From: Chitinophaga pinensis
GTDB taxonomy: Bacteria > Bacteroidota > Bacteroidia > Chitinophagales > CAIOSU01
Length of the DNA stretch: 64,000 bases
Assembly (NCBI GenBank): GCA_945901065.1
Contig: CAMDKI010000004.1
Coordinates: 167,247 to 231,246 of the forward strand
Direction of reading: 5' to 3'
In this document: positions 1 through 8,419 of the stretch, in pieces
How the letters are laid out: the number at the start of each line of letters is the position of its first letter
Numbering within the stretch: position 1 is the stretch's first letter
Position numbers and translations under genes: made by a program
Notes under the pieces: model-generated
Database searches by the model: none
What the model saw: only the letters and a program-made list of their open reading frames with translations
What the model was told of the DNA's origin: nothing

Positions 1-2
1 AT

Positions 3-350
3 GAGGTAAGCCAAAGATACTATCAGCTAAGTGCTTTTTTTGGCAACTTACCCGTTGAAATAAAGAGCCTTCTTCAAAAAGCAGAGCGCGGCAAACTGCA
101 TTTTGAAGTTGAGCTGCAGGGCTACGGCTACTTGCTAAAAAAGATGGACAGCATTACCAATCGCATGTCCATTACCCTAATTATTTGTGCGCTCATTATT
201 GGTGCCTCCATAACTATGACGGTGCCGTTCCCTGCCGAGTGGATGTCGCCCTATGGTATGCCATTGGTGAGTGTTGCCGCACTTTGGGCAGCAGGTGGGC
301 TGTTCCTTATCTTGGTTTATTCTATCATTCGCCGTAGGAAGTATAAATAG
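3..350 (+). CDS. ABC1/UbiB-family atypical kinase, C-terminal end (partial)
   Basis: Only the last 115 codons lie in the window; the reading frame is open from base 3. The visible part has a helical segment ending LHFEVELQGYGYLLKKM, then ITNRM and two hydrophobic segments (about residues 53-70 and 82-103) closing with a basic RRRKYK tail. This layout is characteristic of the C-terminus of AarF/UbiB/ABC1 kinases, membrane-associated atypical kinases linked in other bacteria to quinone biosynthesis. The kinase core lies upstream of the window, so the assignment rests on the tail alone. The gene is followed by a tandem heptamer repeat and then the phosphopantetheinyl transferase gene. Confidence 0.65.
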   Translation, partial: EVSQRYYQLSAFFGNLPVEIKSLLQKAERGKLHFEVELQGYGYLLKKMDSITNRMSITLIICALIIGASITMTVPFPAEWMSPYGMPLVSVAALWAAGGLFLILVYSIIRRRKYK

Positions 351-388
351 TATCAAGTATCAAGTATCAAGTATCAAGTATCAAGTAT
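350..388. repeat. tandem GTATCAA heptamer repeat
   Basis: Five uninterrupted copies of GTATCAA followed by GTAT, starting just inside the stop codon of the kinase gene. It is one of several short-word repeats placed directly after or before genes in this window. No function is evident. Confidence 0.9.
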
Positions 389-507
389 TTTCTGTTTAGT
401 TGAAAAATTGAACAACAGGAGTTTCCTGTTTTCGGAAACGCACCATGTGAGTTGGCTTATTTCTTAATTCATTGCTAACCGGCCATCCATAAAAACCAAA
501 CAAACGA

Positions 508-1143
508 ATGCCACTATTTCATTCGCTTACTATTGATGAAGATACCCGCTTGGCTATTTGGCAAATAGCAGAACCACAAGACTTCTTTATTGCTCAGCTT
601 AAGCTCAATGAAACTGATTATAGTGTAATCCGCACTATTACCTCCGATACACGGCTTACCGAGTTTTTAGCAAGCCGCTATTGCGTGCGCTTGTTGGCGG
701 GCATTGATGAGGAACTTACCTTAGTAAAAGACGAGCATGGCAAACCTTCGGTAAAGGGCCACCCGCTGCATATATCTATATCACATTGCACTGGTTTTGC
801 TGGTGCTGTTATCAGCAAAAAAGCACATGTTGGTATGGATATTGAGCCTATTCACGGTAGGGTAATGCGCGTAGTGGGTCGTTTTTTAAGTGAAACAGAA
901 TTGGGCTACCTTACGCCAACCCGAGAAATCGACCAAGCCACAGTGATGTGGTCAGCAAAAGAGTCGGTGTATAAATACTATGGCCAAAAGGGACTAAGTT
1001 TTAGCAGGGACATTAACCTACAAAAGCCACCGGCTTCGGATAAAGGAACGTTTGAGGTTACTGCCAAAACGCCAAATGGTGAGGCGCAGCATGTAGTTCA
1101 TTTTGAACGCTTGGGTGGCATAATGCTTACCTACGTTGTTTGA
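508..1143 (+). CDS. 4'-phosphopantetheinyl transferase superfamily protein
   Basis: 211 residues. Family members transfer 4'-phosphopantetheine from coenzyme A to a serine of an acyl or peptidyl carrier protein. The two signature motifs are present: GMDIEP (residues 109-114, with D111 and E113 as expected Mg ligands) and WSAKES (148-153), followed by VYKYYG. SISH (90-93) matches the upstream His-containing motif. Length and motif spacing fit the Sfp/AcpT-like class rather than the short AcpS class. No carrier protein or synthase gene is nearby, so the target is unknown. The ATG at 508 follows a long A-rich leader. The gene ends 135 bp before the probable start of the next gene. Confidence 0.9.
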   Translation: MPLFHSLTIDEDTRLAIWQIAEPQDFFIAQLKLNETDYSVIRTITSDTRLTEFLASRYCVRLLAGIDEELTLVKDEHGKPSVKGHPLHISISHCTGFAGAVISKKAHVGMDIEPIHGRVMRVVGRFLSETELGYLTPTREIDQATVMWSAKESVYKYYGQKGLSFSRDINLQKPPASDKGTFEVTAKTPNGEAQHVVHFERLGGIMLTYVV

Positions 1144-1277
1144 GTAGACATTGGTTATGGGCCGCAGCTTGCAATTTAGTTGTACGAATAAATACTACGT
1201 ACTTTTTTAACCCTACTAGAGAGGCTAATAATACTAACTTCGCAAGCGTTAATTATAGCTGTAAAAACAATAGCGCC

Positions 1278-1736
1278 ATGAAATTGCTAACCCTTTGGAT
1301 GATTTTGGTATCAACATCTGGTCTTTTTGCCCAAAACAAGGCAGATGATGTTAATGGATATTGGCTAACGGAAGAGGAAGATTATGTGGTAAAAATTTAT
1401 CCGAAAGATGGACAGTACTACGGTAAGGTAGTTTGGCTGAGAGACTCATTGGATATATACGGCGAACCCCTGCGCGATGTGCTAAACGATTTGTCCCACC
1501 GTCGCACCAAATTAGTTATTGGGTTGGATGTGTTGCTGCATTTCACATTCGATTCGGGCACTTGGCGCTCAGGTGAAATTTATAATTATCAAACCGGAAA
1601 TATTTATAATGCCAAAATTGACCTAGACGACAAGGGGCAGTTGGAATTGACAGGTTATTATGGCATCTTGTTTTTTCTGGGCAAAACCAAAGCATGGACC
1701 AAAGTAACCAATAAGGCATTGTACGGATTAAAGTAA
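1278..1736 (+). CDS. secreted DUF2147-like protein
   Basis: 152 residues when started at the ATG at 1278, which gives a clean signal peptide (MKLLTLWMILVSTSGLFAQ). The frame stays open upstream to 1140, but that part has no secretion signal and reads as non-coding. The mature part begins DDVNGYWLTEEEDYVVKIYPKDGQYYGKV-like, then LRDVLNDLSHRRTKLVIGLDVL and a C-terminal GYYGILFFLGKTKAWTKV. This G-W..v.I...g..Y.Gkv pattern followed by an LxGY-type end matches the DUF2147 family of small exported proteins of unknown function. The next gene begins 6 bp after the stop, suggesting cotranscription. Confidence 0.7.
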   Translation: MKLLTLWMILVSTSGLFAQNKADDVNGYWLTEEEDYVVKIYPKDGQYYGKVVWLRDSLDIYGEPLRDVLNDLSHRRTKLVIGLDVLLHFTFDSGTWRSGEIYNYQTGNIYNAKIDLDDKGQLELTGYYGILFFLGKTKAWTKVTNKALYGLK

Positions 1737-1742
1737 CTAGGG

Positions 1743-2909
1743 GTGTTTTCAGAGTCGGTATTACATATTGGTATTGCACAATCGCTATTTGGCGCATTTG
1801 TGCTGGCAACAAAAAAACGGGTAGAAATATCCGACAGGATTCTTATTGCCTGTTTGTTGACATTTGCATTCAAGTTTGGTTTGTATTTGATGCACCTGGA
1901 GCATAGTGAGTTTTTTGATTTGGCATTTTCAATGGGCCTAATGCCGCTTACGTTTGGCCCATATTTATACCTGTACACCACTTACCTAGTTGAGCGCAAG
2001 GTACGGTTTGAGTATACCGACTTGTTGCATTTTTTGCCGTTTGTTATAGTTACGGCTTGCTACTTTGTTTTCTTTAAAGATGTGGTTGATTTCAATGAAG
2101 TCAACTACTTCCAGAACGACTACTATTTATGGGTGAGGATTTTGTATGGCATTATTTTCATCATCTCTATAGTAGCTTATACCGTATTTACCTACGTTAA
2201 ATTATGGCGGTTTAGGAAGGATATGGCCTCCAACTTTAGCTATTGGACTCGTCAACTGCGCCTCTTGTGGCTCAATTTCATACCGGCTCTATTTGTACTG
2301 TTGTTTCTTATTTATTTCATTGCTGGGGCCATCAATGCGTTTTCGTTCAAAAAGGTATTCGATATTTCAGCGTTATCGCATATTGGTCTTACTATTATTG
2401 CCTTTGCCATTAGCTATTTTGGGGTAAGACAAATGTCGTTGTTCCGCCCGGTTTATATTAAAGTTGCTAAAGAGAGACCCGAAATAGCAAATGAGGCGAA
2501 GGAAAGTACAGAAGACGGAGCGCAAATTGAAAGGAAAACAAAAGTACGTTTTACAGAGGAGGAGGCCCAGGCTCTGATAGCCAAACTAAACCGCCACATG
2601 GAAGAAGAAAGGCCTTACATAAACCCAGAGTTGACGCTATATGACCTTTCGTCGCAATTGAATTTAACTAAGAATGAATTAACCGATTTGCTGAACAACC
2701 ACATCGGTAAGAACTTTTTTGCATTCGTAAATGAGTTTCGATTAAACGCCGTTATACGCAAGTTTGAGAACCCAGACTTTGGCCACTACACCATCATTGC
2801 CATTGCTTACGATTGCGGTTTTAATTCTAAATCAACGTTCAATAGTATTTTTAAGCAGCACACCGGCCAAACCCCATCGGAGTATAAAAAGACGGTGGAG
2901 ACTACTTAA
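1743..2909 (+). CDS. membrane-anchored AraC-family transcriptional regulator
   Basis: 388 residues from a GTG start at 1743, 6 bp after the preceding stop. The first 230 residues contain about seven hydrophobic segments (for example SVLHIGIAQSLFGAFVL, LIACLLTFAFKFGLYLM and LHFLPFVIVTACYFVFF). A charged linker follows, then a C-terminal DNA-binding domain (about 280-385) with YDLSSQLNLTKNELTDLLN as the first helix-turn-helix and the second-helix signature IIAIAYDCGFNSKSTFNSIFKQHTGQTPSEYKK, typical of AraC/XylS regulators. The multi-span sensor plus AraC domain is a common Bacteroidota architecture for sensing envelope signals. The ligand is unknown. The start is uncertain because no ATG lies before the first membrane segment. 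Confidence 0.88.
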   Translation: MFSESVLHIGIAQSLFGAFVLATKKRVEISDRILIACLLTFAFKFGLYLMHLEHSEFFDLAFSMGLMPLTFGPYLYLYTTYLVERKVRFEYTDLLHFLPFVIVTACYFVFFKDVVDFNEVNYFQNDYYLWVRILYGIIFIISIVAYTVFTYVKLWRFRKDMASNFSYWTRQLRLLWLNFIPALFVLLFLIYFIAGAINAFSFKKVFDISALSHIGLTIIAFAISYFGVRQMSLFRPVYIKVAKERPEIANEAKESTEDGAQIERKTKVRFTEEEAQALIAKLNRHMEEERPYINPELTLYDLSSQLNLTKNELTDLLNNHIGKNFFAFVNEFRLNAVIRKFENPDFGHYTIIAIAYDCGFNSKSTFNSIFKQHTGQTPSEYKKTVETT

Positions 2910-2963
2910 CGCATTTGGTTACGAGTTATGAGTTGCGGGTTACGAGTTGATTATAATAAACCC

Positions 2964-4559
2964 TTACTCTTCAAATAGCAATACAAACTGGCCTTCAAAT
3001 GGGTCGAGGTGCGATTTTAAATCGTCGATAAAGGCGGGGCCTTGAGCCGCATAATAAGGTAAGAAATTATCTACCCGCTCCATTAATGTACCACCTGGGA
3101 AAAGCTTGGATTTCAACCCGCGGATTTGGTTTACGGCTACTTCAAAGTTTCTTTTCTCTGCTCTTAATAGTTTGGTTTCCAGGGTTTCAAGTGCTTTTAT
3201 CTGTCCTTGCTTTGCACCTTCAACAGAAGAGGCTAGGGTAGGGTCAACTGCTTTGGCTTTGTCGAGTATAGTATTGAAAATGCGCTCGGTTTCGGCTTTT
3301 TCGGCCACAAGCTCCAGTGATAGGGTGGTGCGGTCCTTTACATATTGCTTAACTAGCGCTTCTTCTTCAACAAATAAATCTTCCTTGGTCAATTCCAGCT
3401 TTTGGAGTTTTTTGCAGGCGCTTTTGTCCAATATGGCAGCAATACTGCGCAACACCAGCATAGGGTAGTTTACGCCATAGTGCTCAAATATGGTTCTTAG
3501 CTCTAGCCAGTAAGCCACTTCACCGCCACCGCCCACATAGGCTAGGTTGGGCAGTATGGTTTCTTGCAGCAATGGGCGTAAAAACACATTGGGGCTGAAG
3601 TTTTCAGGGTGTTGGTCAATCTCCAATAACAACTGCTCCTTGCTAAACACTTTATAACCCAGCGCTTCGTAATGGCCGGTTGATTCATTCAGTATAATTC
3701 TATCCCTGCGTCCGGGGCTGAGATAGAACATGTTTATCTCCCTTGGGCTGGCTTGTAGTTTATAATTACATTGGTTAATGCTCTCTATCGTGTTGTTTAT
3801 CAGGCCAGTAACCCGGTTGTTCAGTATTTCGTCTTGTATAACGTGTTTAAACAGCTCCTTGTACGCTTTACGGTCTTGGTCTACTACCACTAAACCAAAA
3901 CGACCGAACAGCTCATTTACCAACCATAAAGTGGCTCGGCCCAGGGTATCGTGCTGCGTATATGCTTGGCGTATAATTGCCACCAACTCGGTAGCATGTG
4001 GCATACCGCCCAGTTTTTCTTCAATTTGATTGATTAGGGCATCCAACCCTTTGGTGTCCATGCGGCCAACAGGGCCCGCTGCGGCATGGTCCCAAGTGAG
4101 TTTTTCGCCAAAAAGATGAATGTGGTTTATCTCTTCAAAGTCGTGGTCTTCGCTGCCTATCCAATAAATTGGAACGAAATTGAACTGCGGGTAACGCTCG
4201 CGCAATTGCTCGGCAATATTAATGGTGCTCAATATCTTGTTTACGAAAAACAAAAATCCTCCAAAAATATTGGGTTGGTGCGCCGTGGTGATGGTAAACG
4301 TATTGTCATTGGCAAGCAATGAAATGTTGGTGCGCACTTCTTCGCTTAAAGCTATACCGTCGTATTGTTGGTTAAGTTCGTTTACTAATATGGCTCGGTT
4401 GAGTGTAGTTTTGTTTTTATCGGCAATGACTTGTTCTATAGCATCGATGTTTACTTTATACTTATAGAACCCATCTAAACAGGGCATATAGTTAAGGTAA
4501 TCTTGTATAAAGCGCGGAAGCACGCCAGAGGTGGTATAAGGTAGGGTGGTTTTTCTCAT
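2964..4559 (-). CDS. bshC: bacillithiol biosynthesis cysteine-adding enzyme BshC
   Basis: 531 residues. BshC adds cysteine to glucosaminyl-malate, the last step of bacillithiol synthesis. Recognisable blocks are TTAHQPNIFGGFLFFVNKI (about 91-109) and VPIYWIGSEDHDFEEI (129-143), both family signatures, plus YVGGGGEVAYWLEL and a long C-terminal coiled-coil region. Length fits the family (about 530). I chose the ATG at 4559. The frame also opens at 4595, but those 12 extra codons are encoded by the short-word repeat next door. A bacilliredoxin gene at 28821 lies in the same window, consistent with a working bacillithiol system. Confidence 0.93.
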   Translation of the reverse strand: MRKTTLPYTTSGVLPRFIQDYLNYMPCLDGFYKYKVNIDAIEQVIADKNKTTLNRAILVNELNQQYDGIALSEEVRTNISLLANDNTFTITTAHQPNIFGGFLFFVNKILSTINIAEQLRERYPQFNFVPIYWIGSEDHDFEEINHIHLFGEKLTWDHAAAGPVGRMDTKGLDALINQIEEKLGGMPHATELVAIIRQAYTQHDTLGRATLWLVNELFGRFGLVVVDQDRKAYKELFKHVIQDEILNNRVTGLINNTIESINQCNYKLQASPREINMFYLSPGRRDRIILNESTGHYEALGYKVFSKEQLLLEIDQHPENFSPNVFLRPLLQETILPNLAYVGGGGEVAYWLELRTIFEHYGVNYPMLVLRSIAAILDKSACKKLQKLELTKEDLFVEEEALVKQYVKDRTTLSLELVAEKAETERIFNTILDKAKAVDPTLASSVEGAKQGQIKALETLETKLLRAEKRNFEVAVNQIRGLKSKLFPGGTLMERVDNFLPYYAAQGPAFIDDLKSHLDPFEGQFVLLFEE

Positions 4560-5036
4560 GCTTTTTTGGTCCATAGTCCATGGTCTATAGTCCATGGTCT
4601 ATAGTCCATGGTAAAACAGTTTAAAGGTATTTGATAATAAGCAAACAACGAAACCTTGAAATCGTTTCATTCTGGTTACAAAATAGGGAAAACTAGCGCC
4701 TATTTTAGTAGGGGAGATGTTAACAAAGGTAAATATCGATATTGTAACGTTGGAAGTATTGATTCCCCTTAGCTCTCGTTCTCGCTTCAATCGAGGATGT
4801 CATAACCCTTAGCTCTCGTCCTCGCTTCCAGCGAGGACGCCATAACTATGAGCCTTCGGCTCAAACATAATACGGGTACATATTGCGTATTGAGCTGGAA
4901 GCTCAATGTTAGTTTATCCTCGCTGGAAGCGAGGATAAGTGGTATTACGTATTGAGCTGGAAGCTCAACGTTAGTTTATCCTCGCTGGAAGCGAGGACAA
5001 GATAAAGCACTCTAGGCACTCACGCTCAAACCTGAC
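4560..5036. repeat. 477-bp gene-free patch of palindromes and direct repeats
   Basis: No credible gene. From 4567 to 4613 the word tagtccatggtcta is repeated about three times. From about 4770 onward there are REP-like palindromes: CCTCGCTTCCAGCGAGG near 4821, GAGCCTTCGGCTC near 4850, TTGAGCTGGAAGCTCAA twice and TCCTCGCTGGAAGCGAGGA twice. The last two belong to a 58-bp direct repeat at 4882-4939 and 4944-5001, with only three visible differences between the copies. The patch separates bshC from rimO, both on the minus strand. Confidence 0.85.
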
Positions 5037-6347
5037 TTAAACTACTTCCCCTATTAAATCAAACTCGGTAGCGTCGGTTATGCGCACATTGGCAAAGTCG
5101 CCAATGCGGACGAAGAACTTGCTGGCATCAACCAACACTTCGTTATCCACTTCAGGGCTATCAAACTCGGTACGGCCCACAAAGTGCTGGCCTTCTTTGC
5201 GGTCGAATAACACTTTATAGGTGTTGCCTATTTTGGTTTGATTGATTTCGAAAGAGATTTCCTCCTGTACTTCCATCAACCTCGCGGCACGCTCTTGTTT
5301 TACCTCATCGGTTATATTGTCTTCAAACTCATAAGCACCGGTGCTTTCCTCGTGTGAGTATGGGAACACGCCTAAGCGGTCAAAACGTTGCTCGCGAACA
5401 AAGTCCAACAGCTCTTCAAAGTCTTCCTCTGTTTCGCCCGGGAAGCCTACCAACATGGTAGTGCGTATGGCAATGCCTGGAACGTCTTTACGCAGGGTTG
5501 CAATCAGCTCTTCGGTTTCTTTGCGAGTAATGCCGCGTTTCATGTTTTTTAGTACCGGGTCGCTGGCATGTTGCAGCGGTATATCCAGGTAGTTGCAAAT
5601 ATTGTCGCGCTCGCGCACAACCTCCAATATCTCGGTAGGGAATTTGTGCGGATAGGCGTAGTGTAAGCGTATCCATTCCACACCCGGCACATCGCTTAGG
5701 GTTTCCAAAAGCTCTTTTAACTTGCGCTCTTTGTACAAGTCAAGACCATAGTAGGTAAGCTCTTGGGCAATTATCATTATCTCCTTTACTCCGCTTCGCA
5801 CCAAGTTCTTGGTCTCAATTACCAATTCCTCAATGGGGCGCGAAACATGTAACCCGCGCATCAGTGGTATGGCGCAGAAGGTGCATTTGCGGTTGCAGCC
5901 TTCGCTTATTTTTAAGTAAGCATAGTGCTGGTCGGTAGTGAGCACGCGCTCACCAATAAGGTCATGCCTGTAGTCGGCATTCAGTTTGCTCAATAGTGCC
6001 GGCAATTCCATGGTGCCAAAAAAGGCATCCACTTCGGGTATTTCTACCTCTAGGTCGTCTTTGTAGCGTTGGCTCAAGCAGCCGGTTACGTATAGTTTAT
6101 CTATTTCGCCGTTGGCCTTGGCATCAGCGTATTGTAGTATAGTATTTATCGATTCTTCTTTGGCCCGATCAATAAAGCCACAAGTGTTTACAATAATAAT
6201 ATTGCGGTCGCTATCATTGCTTTGGTGCGCCACATCAATATCATTGCCCCTCAATTGGGCCATCATCACTTCGCTATCCACTAGGTTTTTTGAGCAGCCT
6301 AGGGTTATAACGTTTACTTTATTATTGCCGTGAGATTTGGTACGCAA
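5037..6347 (-). CDS. rimO: ribosomal protein S12 methylthiotransferase RimO
   Basis: 436 residues. RimO is a radical-SAM enzyme that methylthiolates the conserved aspartate of ribosomal protein S12. The N-terminal methylthiotransferase domain carries the three cluster cysteines C18 (LGCSKN), C56 (NTCGFI) and C90 (VTGC). The radical-SAM motif CNRKCTFC is at 151-158 (C151, C155, C158), followed by IPLMRGLHVSRP, which is typical of RimO rather than MiaB. The C-terminal region resembles a TRAM domain. The N-terminus TLGCSKNLVDSE is diagnostic. The gene lies 6 bp downstream of ftsY on the same strand and is probably cotranscribed with it. Confidence 0.95.
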   Translation of the reverse strand: MRTKSHGNNKVNVITLGCSKNLVDSEVMMAQLRGNDIDVAHQSNDSDRNIIIVNTCGFIDRAKEESINTILQYADAKANGEIDKLYVTGCLSQRYKDDLEVEIPEVDAFFGTMELPALLSKLNADYRHDLIGERVLTTDQHYAYLKISEGCNRKCTFCAIPLMRGLHVSRPIEELVIETKNLVRSGVKEIMIIAQELTYYGLDLYKERKLKELLETLSDVPGVEWIRLHYAYPHKFPTEILEVVRERDNICNYLDIPLQHASDPVLKNMKRGITRKETEELIATLRKDVPGIAIRTTMLVGFPGETEEDFEELLDFVREQRFDRLGVFPYSHEESTGAYEFEDNITDEVKQERAARLMEVQEEISFEINQTKIGNTYKVLFDRKEGQHFVGRTEFDSPEVDNEVLVDASKFFVRIGDFANVRITDATEFDLIGEVV

Positions 6348-6353
6348 GGGGTA

Positions 6354-7328
6354 TTAATTTTTAAATAGGCTATCAACAAACTCGTATCGGTTGAACAGTT
6401 GCAAGTGCTCTTTCTGTTCGCCCACGCCAATATATTTCACCGGAATGTTGAACTGGTCAACTATCCCTATCACCACGCCACCTTTGGCTGTGCCATCAAG
6501 CTTGGTAATGGCAAGGGCATTTACCTCGGTAGCGGCACTAAACTGTTTGCATTGCTCAATGGCGTTCTGGCCAGTGCTGGCATCCAACACCAACAATACC
6601 TCGTGGGGCGCATCTGGAACCAGCTTTTGCATTACACGGCGTATTTTGCTCAATTCGTTCATTAAGCCAACTTTGTTGTGCAAGCGGCCAGCCGTATCAA
6701 TAATGATTACATCAGCACCTTCTTTCAAACCTTGTTGCACGGTTTCGAATGCCACGGCAGCTGGGTCGGCACCCATGCCTTTATTTACAATAGGCACATC
6801 CACTCGTTGGCTCCAGATAATCAACTGGTCAACTGCCGCGGCACGGAAGGTATCCGCTGCGCCGAGCATTACCTTTTTGCCTGCTTTTTTAAAGTTGTAG
6901 GCAAGCTTGCCAATGGTGGTGGTTTTGCCCACGCCGTTTACACCCACTACCATAATAATATAGGGTGTTTTGGTGGCTATCTCACTATAATTGTTCAGGT
7001 CTTTGGTGCCGCTGGCATCCAGTATGGCTACTACTTCCTCGCGCAGCATCTTGTTCAATTCGCTTGTGCCGAAGTACTTGTCTTTGGCTACACGAGCTTC
7101 AATGCGCTCAATAATTTTGATAGTGGTTGGTAGGCCAACATCCGATGCAATCAGGGCATTTTCTACTTCATCCAGCACTTCTTCATCTACGGTAGATTTA
7201 CCGGCAACCGCTTTGGCCATCTTCGAAAAGAAACCTTCCTTGGTTTTTTCCAAGCCTTTGTCGAGGGCTTCTTTCTTATCGTCCCTGTCTTTGTCCTTGT
7301 CTCTGGAGAGAAATCCGAATAGTGCCAT
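6354..7328 (-). CDS. ftsY: signal recognition particle receptor FtsY
   Basis: 324 residues from the ATG at 7328 (MALFGFLSRDKDKD). FtsY is the SRP receptor GTPase that docks ribosome-SRP complexes at the inner membrane. An N-terminal charged stretch and helical N domain are followed by the G domain: G1 GVNGVGKTT (129-137), DTFRAA (159-164), DTAGR (211-215) and TKLDGTAKGG (275-284). The acidic A domain is very short, as in many Bacteroidota. The open frame upstream of 7328 runs into an inverted-repeat element and is not used here as coding. The conserved order rpmB-rpmG-DUF4295-ftsY-rimO supports the call. Confidence 0.96.
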   Translation of the reverse strand: MALFGFLSRDKDKDRDDKKEALDKGLEKTKEGFFSKMAKAVAGKSTVDEEVLDEVENALIASDVGLPTTIKIIERIEARVAKDKYFGTSELNKMLREEVVAILDASGTKDLNNYSEIATKTPYIIMVVGVNGVGKTTTIGKLAYNFKKAGKKVMLGAADTFRAAAVDQLIIWSQRVDVPIVNKGMGADPAAVAFETVQQGLKEGADVIIIDTAGRLHNKVGLMNELSKIRRVMQKLVPDAPHEVLLVLDASTGQNAIEQCKQFSAATEVNALAITKLDGTAKGGVVIGIVDQFNIPVKYIGVGEQKEHLQLFNRYEFVDSLFKN

Positions 7329-7351
7329 TGGTGTTTTTGTTTGTAGTGTAT

Positions 7352-7498
7352 GCCGCCATGGTTCGACTCCGCTCACCATGACACGTAATTTACTGCTTCT
7401 TTCAAACTGATATTTTAAGATAATAATTCACCATCTTAAACTCGAACAAAAAAGCACTGACCGCGGTGTCATGGTGAGCGGAGTCGAACCATGACGGC
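7352..7498. mobile_element. 147-bp MITE-like element with 33-bp inverted repeats
   Basis: The arms at 7352-7384 and 7466-7498 are reverse complements with a single mismatch, around a core such as GGTTCGACTCCGCTCACCAT. The 81-bp interior is AT-rich with no ORF. There is no transposase. It sits between ftsY and the ribosomal-protein genes in an otherwise conserved cluster, so it is probably a non-autonomous insertion or a folded intergenic repeat. I did not find clear target-site duplications. Confidence 0.65.
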
Positions 7499-7529
7499 TT
7501 AACGCTTACGTTTCAAGTGCTACAAAAGC

Positions 7530-7566
7530 AAAAAAGCCTCCCTCGTAAAACTAAGAGAAGCTTTTT
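7530..7566 (-). terminator. probable terminator after the rpmB-rpmG-DUF4295 genes
   Basis: Read on the minus strand, an AAAAAGCTTCTC arm pairs imperfectly with GAGGGAGGCTTTTTT, leaving a terminal run of T. It lies 20 bp past the stop of the DUF4295 gene and would separate the ribosomal genes from ftsY. Confidence 0.55.
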
Positions 7567-7586
7567 ATAACATGAGCCGGAAAATA

Positions 7587-7757
7587 TTACTTATCCGACA
7601 ATAAATCTTGTACCTTATCCTTATGCACCACGCGCTCACGGAAAGTATAAGCACCGCTCTTTGGAGACTTAACGGCTTTAATTACTTTAACCATGTTCTT
7701 AGATTCGCCTTGGTTGGCACCACGATTAGTTTTCGCGTTTTTACTTACTTTTCCCAT
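7587..7757 (-). CDS. DUF4295 family protein
   Basis: 56 residues: MGKVSKNAKTNRGANQ at the N-terminus, then MVKVIKAVKSPKSGAYTF and RERVVHKDKVQDLLSDK. The VIKAVKSPKSGAYTFRE core matches the small basic DUF4295 proteins that Bacteroidota encode immediately after rpmG. They are presumed ribosome-associated, but their role is unknown. A strong purine-rich site AAGGAGGA (7764-7771 on the minus strand) lies 6 bp upstream of the ATG and overlaps the rpmG stop codon. Such a good Shine-Dalgarno is unusual in this phylum and supports translation of this very short gene. A terminator follows. Confidence 0.88.
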   Translation of the reverse strand: MGKVSKNAKTNRGANQGESKNMVKVIKAVKSPKSGAYTFRERVVHKDKVQDLLSDK

Positions 7758-7770
7758 GACCTAGTCCTCC

Positions 7771-7959
7771 TTATTTGATTTCTTTGTGAACGGTATGACG
7801 TTTAAGATTCGGGTTGTATTTCTTCAACTCGATTCTTTCGGTGGTTACCTTACGGTTCTTAGTTGATACGTAACGGCTAGTACCTGGTACATTAGTTGCC
7901 TTTTGCTCGGTACATTCCAAAATTACTTGGATGCGGTTACCTTTTGCTTTCTTTGCCAT
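7771..7959 (-). CDS. rpmG: 50S ribosomal protein L33
   Basis: 62 residues, [19 protein letters not shown] followed by [33 protein letters not shown]. The [13 protein letters not shown] start and the [22 protein letters not shown] pattern are classic for bacterial L33. Only one cysteine is present (in LECTEQ), so the two CxxC pairs of the zinc-binding paralogue are absent and this is the zinc-independent type. It lies 22 bp downstream of rpmB and 13 bp upstream of the DUF4295 gene. Confidence 0.97.
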   Translation of the reverse strand: MAKKAKGNRIQVILECTEQKATNVPGTSRYVSTKNRKVTTERIELKKYNPNLKRHTVHKEIK

Positions 7960-7981
7960 TGCAGCAGTGTATTATAATTGA

Positions 7982-8224
7982 TTATCCAATAACTATATCG
8001 CCTTTGGCTTCCAACTCACGCAAGTAGTTGAAAATGCCTTTCTTGTTGATGGTGCGCATAGCTTGTGTGCTCACCTTCAAAGTTACCCATTCATCCAACT
8101 CAGGAATGAAGAATTTTTTAGTTTGCAAGTTTGGGTAAAACTTGCGTTTGGTCTTGCGGTTTGATTTAGAAACTCGGTTGCCGCTCAAAGGGCCTTTACC
8201 GGTTAAATCGCAAAAATTGGCCAT
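7982..8224 (-). CDS. rpmB: 50S ribosomal protein L28
   Basis: 80 residues beginning MANFCDLTGKGPLSGNRVSKSNRKTKRKF, followed by NLQTKKFFIPELDEWVTLKVSTQAMRTINKKG. The CdltGKgp..GN.VShs..kTkRkF motif is the L28 signature. It is the first gene of the rpmB-rpmG-DUF4295 cluster and has a good Bacteroidota promoter 32-62 bp upstream. Confidence 0.97.
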   Translation of the reverse strand: MANFCDLTGKGPLSGNRVSKSNRKTKRKFYPNLQTKKFFIPELDEWVTLKVSTQAMRTINKKGIFNYLRELEAKGDIVIG

Positions 8225-8255
8225 GATTCAATTCTTTAAAATTCAAAACGAGATG

Positions 8256-8286
8256 CAAAGATAGCAGGATTTTAATGTAAAAGCAA
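8256..8286 (-). promoter_or_regulatory. Bacteroidota-type promoter of rpmB
   Basis: On the minus strand the -7 element TATCTTTG (8256-8263) fits TAnnTTTG, and a TTG at 8284-8286 lies 20 bp upstream as the -33 element. The predicted start gives a leader of about 25 nt before the rpmB ATG at 8224. Confidence 0.65.
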
Positions 8287-8419
8287 CTGTTGTTACTTTT
8301 TTTGTTCCCAACTGTTAAGTTACGTTTGTTAACTGTAGCGTATAATGGGCGCAATATCTTACCCTTAGTTCAATAAATCTTTTGTTTATCTTGATTTTGA
8401 GCTTATTATCATCACGCGC

